Assembly: GCA_023392285.1 (NCBI GenBank)
Contig: JAEVZK010000106.1
Span: 1 to 64,000 of the forward strand
DNA: 64,000 bases
Reading direction: 5' to 3'
Source: Armatimonadota bacterium
GTDB lineage: Bacteria; Armatimonadota; Fimbriimonadia; Fimbriimonadales; Fimbriimonadaceae
The stretch's first letter is position 1, and each line of letters begins with the position of its first letter. Below the pieces are notes generated by a model. That model made no database searches. It saw nothing but the letters and a program-made list of their open reading frames with translations, and was not told where the DNA came from. The position numbers and the translations under genes are program-made. This document shows, in pieces, positions 58,064 to 64,000 of the stretch.

Positions 58064-58881
58064 AGCGGCGGCGTGATTGGAGTCTTCCCCTCACAATCGC
58101 CCTTATAGTGGCTGGAATTCTCCTGTCCCGCCTGCAATCTGCTGCACGGGTTCGCGGTCGGCTCGATCCATTGTCGAACGCCATTCACCGCTTGATCGAC
58201 CCCGGAAGTTCGGTAGCGACTGCGACGAGTTCTACTTTGGCCAATTTCGTATCCAGCCTTGGGCGAGCGACGGCTTTGGAGGCAGAGAATCGGCGGCTAC
58301 GTCTGAGAATTGCTGAATTGTCCGACTCGTCCCATCGCATCGAAGATCTGGAGAATCAGGTCCGGCAATTACGGCTCACCTCGAAATGGCTCGCCTCTGG
58401 CAGCAAGGAAAAGGTTCCGGCGAACGTCATTGCTTTCTTTCCCAGCAACTACCGAATTACTCTTGACGCGGGTCTTGATCAAGGAATCGCTCCTGGGATG
58501 GCGGTCGCAGTCTTCGGCGGTCTCGCCGGACGGGTGGAAACCGTAGCCGCCCACACCTGCCAAGCTCTTTTGATCGCCGCTCCTTCCACCGAACCCAAGA
58601 TGGGTGCATTGATCCGGCGGGCGAGTTCCGTGAACGCCCCAAGCGGAATCATTAAATCAGCCGGGGACGGCATGCTCAGTCTAGAGCTGACCAATTCGGA
58701 AAGCTCGGTCGAGCCTGGAGACATCGTGATCACTGGCGGCTTCACCGTCCAGCTTCCGCGCGGCCTCATTATTGGCCGCGTAGTCGGGGTCCAATATGAT
58801 CCCGCTTTCGGAAAGAAGGTCGCAACTGTCGCCCCAGCCGTAAACCCCGCAACCCTGCAGGAGGTCGTCATCATCCGATGA
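58060..58881 (+). CDS. mreC: Rod-shape determining protein MreC
   Basis: 273 residues with TTG start in a TTGA overlap with mreB. One N-terminal helix (LPLTIALIVAGILLSRL), a coiled coil (about 68-108, ALEAENRRLRLRIAELS...IEDLENQVRQLR), then the beta domain (VIAFFPSNYRITLDAGLDQG, PGMAVAVFGGLAGRVETV, DIVITGGFTVQLPRGLIIGR). MreC links MreB to PBP2 and MreD in the elongasome. Confidence 0.92.
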   Translation: MKRRRDWSLPLTIALIVAGILLSRLQSAARVRGRLDPLSNAIHRLIDPGSSVATATSSTLANFVSSLGRATALEAENRRLRLRIAELSDSSHRIEDLENQVRQLRLTSKWLASGSKEKVPANVIAFFPSNYRITLDAGLDQGIAPGMAVAVFGGLAGRVETVAAHTCQALLIAAPSTEPKMGALIRRASSVNAPSGIIKSAGDGMLSLELTNSESSVEPGDIVITGGFTVQLPRGLIIGRVVGVQYDPAFGKKVATVAPAVNPATLQEVVIIR

Positions 58882-59357
58882 AGAGCATCAAGGGAGTCCT
58901 CATCGCAACCTTGGCCATTTACCTCGCAGCCATTCTTCAAGGTGGCGTCGCCTCGCGCTACTCGCTCTTGGGAGGTCATGTCGACTTCTATCTGATCGTC
59001 CTCGGCTTCCTCCCTCTGTACACCAATCGAAAGGGCGGAGCGCTTCTCGGGTTCGCGATCGGTGTCGTCGAAGGAGCCATGGCTGGCGTCAACATGGGAC
59101 AATTCGTGTTCGCTCGAGTCGTTACCGGAGTTGCCATCTCATCAGTGGCCGAAGGAGGCGTAGAGCGCAATATCTTCACAACTTCCCTCTTTGCCGTAGT
59201 CTCCGCCATCTTTAGTCAGCTCATCTTGATGTTTTTGGCCCCGCCCCCGGCAGTTCTGCCCTTCTTGGGAGATACACTGAGGACAGCGGTGTACAACGGT
59301 GTCCTCGCGATGCTGCTTTACGCCTTGTTCAACAGGTTCCTAAGCCCTCGCAAGTGA
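58878..59357 (+). CDS. mreD: Rod-shape determining protein MreD
   Basis: 159 residues, five to six helices. ATLAIYLAAILQGGVASRYS, HVDFYLIVLGFLPLYTNRKG and GFAIGVVEGAMAGVNMGQFV follow the MreD pattern. It overlaps mreC by 4 bases (ATGA). The family is poorly conserved in sequence; its position after mreC supports the call. Confidence 0.88.
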   Translation: MKSIKGVLIATLAIYLAAILQGGVASRYSLLGGHVDFYLIVLGFLPLYTNRKGGALLGFAIGVVEGAMAGVNMGQFVFARVVTGVAISSVAEGGVERNIFTTSLFAVVSAIFSQLILMFLAPPPAVLPFLGDTLRTAVYNGVLAMLLYALFNRFLSPRK

Positions 59358-60625
59358 GGGCGGTGCAAGAGATGAGTCAGCATATAAACGTTCTAGAAAT
59401 GGCGCGGCAGCAGCTAAACATTGCCGCCAAATATCTCGATCTAGACCCAGGCCTTCATCAAGTCCTTGCTTCACCGATGAGATCGCTCAGCGTACGGTTT
59501 CCCGTCGTGCTGGACAACGGAGAAGTTCAGGTCTATGAAGGCTATCGGGTCCAGCACAACCTTTCGCGAGGCCCAACGAAAGGCGGCATCCGATACCATC
59601 CCGATGTCGATTTAGATGAAACCAGCGCCCTCGCCATGTGGATGACGTGGAAATGCGCGGTCGTCAATATTCCCTACGGCGGAGCAAAAGGCGGCGTCAA
59701 GGTCGACGTGAAGCAGCTTTCCCGGCGTGAATTGGAAAAGTTAACCCGCCGATTCATTTCCGACATCGGCATCATTGTCGGTGAACGGAGCGATATCCCC
59801 GCTCCTGACATTGGCACCAACGCCCAAGTGATGGCTTGGATCATGGACACCGTTTCCATGCAAAAGGGCCATACCGTGCCCGGATGCGTCACGGGCAAGC
59901 CCATTGAATTGGGCGGTTCCGAAGGGCGTGTGGAAGCTACCGGTCGCGGCGTCGTGGTCAACTTGGAAGAAGCGGCAAAGGCCATGAATCTCAACCTCAA
60001 CGGCGCTAAAGTCGTCGTTCAAGGGTTCGGAAACGTTGGCTCCGTTGCGGCTCTGCTGGCCGAGGAAGCCGGGGCGACCGTGGTCGGTATCAGCGATGCC
60101 CTGGGCGGAATCTATAACGAAAGAGGACTGCCCGTACACGAGCTGCATCATAAATATGGCTCGCGAGAAGGCGGAATTCGCGAGTACAAGGATGCTCAAG
60201 CGGTCTCCAACGAAGAGATTCTCGAAATGCCGTGCGACGTGCTTATTCCCGCCGCGATCTCCGCTCAACTAACGGGCGAGAATGCCGACAAAATCAAGGC
60301 CAAGCTGATTGTCGAAGGAGCGAACGGTCCGACAACGCCCGACGCCGATAACATCTTCAGCGACAAGGGCATCATGGTCGTACCTGACGTCCTTGCCAAC
60401 GCGGGGGGCGTGGTCGTCAGCTACTTCGAGTGGGTGCAAGACCTTCAAAACTTCTTCTGGGAAGAGAATGAGGTCAACAACAAGCTGACCCGCATCATGC
60501 GACAGTCGTTTGCGGCCGTGGAGAGCACGATGAGATCGCACAAGACCGACATGCGCACCGCCGCCTATATCATCGGTGTCAAACGAGTCGCGGAAGCGAC
60601 GATGAAGCGCGGCATCTATCCCTGA
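59354..60625 (+). CDS. gdhA: Glutamate dehydrogenase
   Basis: 423 residues from GTG 59354, which overlaps the mreD stop as GTGA; ATG 59372 (6 residues shorter) is the alternative. It interconverts glutamate and 2-oxoglutarate plus ammonia. RGPTKGGIRYHPDVDLDETS, NIPYGGAKGGVKVD with the catalytic Lys, IPAPDIGTNAQVMAWIMDT, VVVQGFGNVGSVAALLAEEA and LANAGGVVVSYFEWVQDLQ are typical of the hexameric enzyme. Its place behind mreBCD is unusual. Confidence 0.93.
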   Translation: MRAVQEMSQHINVLEMARQQLNIAAKYLDLDPGLHQVLASPMRSLSVRFPVVLDNGEVQVYEGYRVQHNLSRGPTKGGIRYHPDVDLDETSALAMWMTWKCAVVNIPYGGAKGGVKVDVKQLSRRELEKLTRRFISDIGIIVGERSDIPAPDIGTNAQVMAWIMDTVSMQKGHTVPGCVTGKPIELGGSEGRVEATGRGVVVNLEEAAKAMNLNLNGAKVVVQGFGNVGSVAALLAEEAGATVVGISDALGGIYNERGLPVHELHHKYGSREGGIREYKDAQAVSNEEILEMPCDVLIPAAISAQLTGENADKIKAKLIVEGANGPTTPDADNIFSDKGIMVVPDVLANAGGVVVSYFEWVQDLQNFFWEENEVNNKLTRIMRQSFAAVESTMRSHKTDMRTAAYIIGVKRVAEATMKRGIYP

Positions 60626-60649
60626 TCGATCTCGTGCCAAGTGGATAGG

Positions 60650-60677
60650 AATGGCTCTCTCTTGGGAGCCATTTTTT
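60650..60677 (+). terminator. Intrinsic terminator of the remA-mre-gdh operon
   Basis: AATGGCTC (60650-60657) pairs with GAGCCATT (60666-60673), and TTTTTT overlaps the 3' end. The rest of the gap to 60852 shows nothing further. Confidence 0.88.
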
Positions 60678-60852
60678 CCGTACCTCTGAGCCTCGCCCCG
60701 AACGAGCACAATTTTCTCCGCCTGGGGATGGGAGACACCAACTCGATCTGAAGCAATGCTAGGGCCTGCGAAAGATTCATTCCAAGCTGGGAAATAATTC
60801 GTTCCGAGGTAGGAATTGGGCGCAGGCCTCCAAAGCCTCAAAACAGTGGGGG

Positions 60853-62514
60853 TCAGTTCGATCCCGTGACCGGCAACCTCCAGGCCGGAATTCCCCCGCT
60901 TGGGCGGTCGCCCGTCAGCGCGAGTCGCAGCATCGCTGGCGGCATCTGATTTTCTCGCAGGATCCGGTCATGAATGTCGCGAAGCTTCCACCCATCCTCC
61001 AACAATTCGCGCGAGATCTCTCGAAATTGCAGGCCGCCGAGAAGATAGGCGGCTTGATAAAGGGGAGGATAGCTGCCGTTGAAGGAGCGCCGCACCTCGG
61101 CTTCCGCATTAAACCGCTCATGCCCCACTAGATCGACCAGCATCTCCACGCAATCGGCGGTAGAGATCTCACCAAGATGAAAGCGCAGAGAAAAAACCAC
61201 ACGAATGCAGCGGTGCATCCGCCAGAAGAGCATGCCAATCCGCCTTTCGGGAGTGTCTGGAAAGCCGAGTTCCCAGAGGAGAAGCTCCCAATAGATGGTC
61301 CAACCTTCGATCCAAAAGGGTGTGGAAAAAAGGCGGCGATACGGCCGAAAGCGACGCGTCATGAACTGCTGAAGATGGTGCCCAGGGATGAGTTCGTGCT
61401 GGACGGTCGCTCGGGAGAACGCGGGATTGTTTCCGCGCATGCTCATCCTCTTCTCCTCCTGCGACATCGCGTCGGTGGGGTACGACACCATGATCACTTC
61501 TCCTCCGAGGAAGAAAGGGCTGACCTTTTGCGCCTCTGCGGTCATCATGTTCATTCGCCAAGTCTCCTCCGCGAGCGGAGGAACGGTGACGAGATCCCGC
61601 ACGATTTCGACCGCTTCAAGAGCGAGTTGGCGAACCATCCTTGGCTGCTGTCCAGGGGAGACGCAGGAGTCCTTGACATGCTCGATCGCGGCCCGCCAAT
61701 CTTCCCCAAATCCCAGCTCCCGAGCGGCGCCCTTTATTTCCCGGAGGCACCATGCGTATTCTCGCTCTCCGATTGCGACGAGCTCTTCCGGGGTGTTCGC
61801 GAGCATTTCACGCTTCAGCGCAACTTCGATGGCTTGACGCCCGACCGGGCGTCCGGGGATGAGATCGGGGTTCGACTTCGGCTGTACGGCTTCGAAAGCT
61901 TCCAAGACGTGTTCGATTGGCGTGCGAACCCACCACGCGATCTCCGGATCATACGGGCAGTAGTAGTCTCTCCACCGCTCGATCGCCTGTTTCAGTTCTT
62001 TAACCGCTTCCCCAGCGATCCAAGTGTTCTCGACTGGGCTGCTGGCGGCGAGGATGCGCGACAATTCGGCAAACTTCGCGGCTACATCTTCCCCACTTGG
62101 ATCCTTCATGTCCATTCTCTCCGCATCGAGCTGGCAAATGAGCTCGGCATACGGCATGTTTGGCTTCAGCCGTTCGAGTTCTTCCTCAAGATGCTCCAGC
62201 TCGTCGTCGGCCTTCTGCAAGAAATTCAGGAAGAGGGCGCGATCGATGGCAGCAACGGTCGAGAGTGGCGCGGGCTCGATTCCTTCCAGCCTTTGGCGCC
62301 AAGTCATATGGAGCTTTTTAAGCCGCCCAATCCGCAGATTCGAGAGTTGCATCGGATAACGCAGCTCGATTGCCTTTCGATCTTGGACGAATTCGTTTAC
62401 GAGTGTGCCAAGTCCGGGATCGTCGTCTCTAAAATCAGGCTCCGCGTTCTGAAGCGGCTTCACATCTGCCATCTCCATCAGTGTAGCCAAGGAATCTGGT
62501 CGGTGCGGGTTCAT
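60853..62514 (-). CDS. DUF885-family metallopeptidase-like protein
   Basis: 553 residues, no signal peptide. The DUF885 core carries the zinc motif HELIPGHHLQQF (about residues 377-388) and, downstream, FWIEGWTIYWELLLWELGF, with a Glu as likely third ligand. The N-terminal half is helical (LHMTWRQRLEGIEPAPLSTV, DDELEHLEEELERLKPNMPY). Members are probably peptidases related to M3/M32-like folds; the substrate is unknown. It is divergent from the S9 peptidase gene, with 19 bases between the start codons. Confidence 0.85.
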   Translation of the reverse strand: MNPHRPDSLATLMEMADVKPLQNAEPDFRDDDPGLGTLVNEFVQDRKAIELRYPMQLSNLRIGRLKKLHMTWRQRLEGIEPAPLSTVAAIDRALFLNFLQKADDELEHLEEELERLKPNMPYAELICQLDAERMDMKDPSGEDVAAKFAELSRILAASSPVENTWIAGEAVKELKQAIERWRDYYCPYDPEIAWWVRTPIEHVLEAFEAVQPKSNPDLIPGRPVGRQAIEVALKREMLANTPEELVAIGEREYAWCLREIKGAARELGFGEDWRAAIEHVKDSCVSPGQQPRMVRQLALEAVEIVRDLVTVPPLAEETWRMNMMTAEAQKVSPFFLGGEVIMVSYPTDAMSQEEKRMSMRGNNPAFSRATVQHELIPGHHLQQFMTRRFRPYRRLFSTPFWIEGWTIYWELLLWELGFPDTPERRIGMLFWRMHRCIRVVFSLRFHLGEISTADCVEMLVDLVGHERFNAEAEVRRSFNGSYPPLYQAAYLLGGLQFREISRELLEDGWKLRDIHDRILRENQMPPAMLRLALTGDRPSGGIPAWRLPVTGSN

Positions 62515-62520
62515 TCGGGT

Positions 62521-62526
62521 TAAGAT
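62521..62526 (+). promoter_or_regulatory. -10 box (TAAGAT) of the S9 peptidase, leaderless
   Basis: TAAGAT followed by 7 bases (ACAAGCG) and GTG 62534. The whole divergent region is only 19 bases. Confidence 0.55.
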
Positions 62527-62533
62527 ACAAGCG

Positions 62534-64000
62534 GTGTTCCTTTCCTTCGCTCTTCTGCCCCTTTTCGTCCAAGTACGCCCGCTCTACGCCCCGACGACCG
62601 CGGAAGTCGCGGCAAACTACCTCCGAGCCGATACCGTCGGCGGCGAATGGACGAGGAGTGCGTCGATGCTCCGTCTTGACCCGCATTGGTTCGACAACGG
62701 CCGCGCGTTCTGGTACTTCCGCGACGCCTCGGGCGGCACCGGCGAATACATCCGGGTTGATTCGGCCACGGGAAAGAAGACGCCGTTGTTCGATGCCAAG
62801 CGTTTGGCGGCCGCGCTTGCCAAGGAACTTGGGCAGGATGTCGATCCCGATCGACTGCCCCTGCGGACGGTGGAATTCGATGGAAAGATCGCGCGTTTCG
62901 TCGCCGGAAATCAGAGCTGGATGATCGATTTGGGCTCTTACGGCCTCACCAAAATGAAATCGGAACCTCCGACGAGTCCGAGAGCGCGCGGACCGAGGGG
63001 CAATCGCCGCGACTCGAGGCGAGATGCGATTCCTTCACCAGACGGAAAATGGACGGCGCGGATCGTCGACAACGCGATTATCGTTGCCGATAGCGTGGGC
63101 GGCAGCCGGACTCTGACTCCGAACGTGCCGCAGGACGGCTTCTACTCGAGGCTCGTCTGGTCGCGCGATTCGCGTCGTCTGATTGCGGTGAAAACACATC
63201 CGGGAGATCATAAACAGGTCTATTTGATCCAGAATTCTCCTCCGGAATGGGGGCCGGCGAAGCTGACCCAGAGAACGTATGACCGCCCGGGCGATAAAGT
63301 CGACACTTACGACATTCAGGTGTTCGATCCGGCTGGCCAGGTGCCGCCGACGGAAGCTGAGGCGATCGATTATGGCGACTATCCCGCGTTTCGTCCGACG
63401 ACGGATGGAGCTTTTACCTATCAGAAGATGGATCGCGGTTACGGGCGCTTCCGCGTTCTGCGGCTCGAACCGATTTCCGGAAAGACTTCGGCAGTCTTCG
63501 ACGACGATCCGTCAACGTTCGTCGATTCTACAGCACTCGTGACCGAATATTTGAAAGGCTCGGATGAAATTATCGTTTCGTCAGAGCGCGACGGATGGCA
63601 CCACCTCTATTTGGCAGATGGTAAGGGGGGGTTGCGACAGATCACTAAGGGGAATTGGGTGGTTCGCGGCGTGGAAAAGGTGGACGAGGAGCATCGCCAG
63701 ATTATTTTTCGCGCGAGCGGGATCAATGCGGGCGAGGATCCTTACTGCATCCATTACTACCGCATTAACTTCGACGGCAGCAATATGGTTGGGCTGACGC
63801 CAGCAAAGGGGAATCATCGCGCCGTTTTCGGCCCCGATGGGACGGTATTGGTGGATACCTACTCCACCGTCGAGCAGCCGCCAATTCACGAACTGCGCAG
63901 CGGAATCAGCGGAAAATTGATATCAACTCTTGAGAAGGGCGATATTTCGCGGCTCTTGGCGATGGGCTGGCGTCCTCCGCAGCCTTTTGTTGCCAAAGGG
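62534..64000 (+). CDS. S9 prolyl oligopeptidase family (DPP-IV type), 5' part
   Basis: The reading frame is open from GTG 62534 to the window end (489 codons, no stop). A short signal sequence (FLSFALLPLFVQVRPLYA) is followed by a beta-propeller of the DPP-IV N-terminal type: LRLDPHWFDNGRAFWYFRDA, TARIVDNAIIVADSVGGSRT, YPAFRPTTDGAFTYQKMDRG, SSERDGWHHLYLADGKGGLR, FRASGINAGEDPYCIHYYRI. The catalytic alpha/beta-hydrolase domain (Ser, Asp, His) would lie beyond 64000. It probably cleaves proline-containing peptides in the envelope. Confidence 0.88.
   Translation, partial: MFLSFALLPLFVQVRPLYAPTTAEVAANYLRADTVGGEWTRSASMLRLDPHWFDNGRAFWYFRDASGGTGEYIRVDSATGKKTPLFDAKRLAAALAKELGQDVDPDRLPLRTVEFDGKIARFVAGNQSWMIDLGSYGLTKMKSEPPTSPRARGPRGNRRDSRRDAIPSPDGKWTARIVDNAIIVADSVGGSRTLTPNVPQDGFYSRLVWSRDSRRLIAVKTHPGDHKQVYLIQNSPPEWGPAKLTQRTYDRPGDKVDTYDIQVFDPAGQVPPTEAEAIDYGDYPAFRPTTDGAFTYQKMDRGYGRFRVLRLEPISGKTSAVFDDDPSTFVDSTALVTEYLKGSDEIIVSSERDGWHHLYLADGKGGLRQITKGNWVVRGVEKVDEEHRQIIFRASGINAGEDPYCIHYYRINFDGSNMVGLTPAKGNHRAVFGPDGTVLVDTYSTVEQPPIHELRSGISGKLISTLEKGDISRLLAMGWRPPQPFVAKG

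Noticed and set aside
61177..62523. 448-residue open frame on the plus strand
   Set aside because: It lies antisense to the DUF885 gene, whose protein has a zinc motif and family match. The plus-strand translation shows no domain and has a composition typical of a shadow frame.
1..64000. CRISPR array, prophage, insertion sequence, rRNA operon
   Set aside because: I saw no regularly spaced repeats, no transposase or integrase frames with flanking inverted repeats, and no conserved rRNA segments. Repeats found are single hairpins only.

Overview
This window is a gene-dense bacterial chromosome segment of about 64 kb with mid-range GC. It carries a split S10/spc ribosomal-protein cluster (rplC-D-W-B and rpsS-rplV-rpsC-rplP-rpmC-rpsQ-rplN-rplX-rplE), remA-mreBCD, accC/nusB/folD and metG. 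There is no rRNA, prophage, insertion sequence or CRISPR array. Many starts are GTG or TTG, and many genes have a -10-like hexamer 5-9 bases before the start codon, which suggests widespread leaderless mRNAs. The gene mix (ergothioneine genes, a pseudopilin with a CLSNLRQ motif, many small Thr-rich lipoproteins, a DUF885 peptidase, sugar ABC systems) fits Armatimonadota, perhaps Fimbriimonadia. That assignment is inference at low to moderate confidence.

Layout. 1-4.4 kb: end of an FtsX-type permease, an SPFH/GYF protein, a zinc-ribbon membrane protein, a selenocysteine tRNA, and a PhnP-like hydrolase with a DnaA-N-like partner. 4.4-10.5 kb: tdh, an OppB/OppC permease pair, trhO, tdk and a VanX-type dipeptidase. 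10.5-14.7 kb: a sugar ABC importer whose binding protein and first permease are fused, with an unusual second permease. 14.7-19.4 kb (minus strand): egtD-egtB followed by an ABC ATPase, a fused binding-protein/permease and a small membrane protein, all overlapping by about 4 bases; this looks like one unit for ergothioneine synthesis and transport. 19.5-21.5 kb: an ABC-2 permease and two small exported proteins. 21.5-29.5 kb (minus strand): ribosomal proteins, interrupted by an opposite-strand gene at 26268-26624.

29.7-37.1 kb: an NmrA-family reductase, a malate-type dehydrogenase, a PolX-like HhH fragment, an NAD-salvage cluster (RbsC-like, RbsA-like, pnuC, nadR) and a secreted metalloprotease. 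37.4-44.7 kb: htrA and cinA, then a minus-strand operon of a BCCP-like protein lacking the biotinyl lysine, a pseudopilin, accC, nusB and folD, then an HDOD protein. 44.7-50.4 kb: metG, several uncharacterised exported or zinc-ribbon proteins and a HIT protein. 50.3-56.3 kb: UDG family 4, folK, two GspF-like proteins, a J-domain/TPR membrane protein, a nitroreductase and a 43-residue lipoprotein. 56.4-60.6 kb: remA-mreB-mreC-mreD-gdh. 60.8-64 kb: a DUF885 peptidase and the divergent start of an S9 (DPP-IV type) peptidase that runs off the window.

The most interesting points are the BCCP paralogue without its biotin lysine (reminiscent of plant BADC regulators of acetyl-CoA carboxylase), the ergothioneine synthesis-transport operon with reversed domain order in its fused importer, the RbsAC-PnuC-NadR operon, the tRNA-Sec, and the leaderless promoter pattern.
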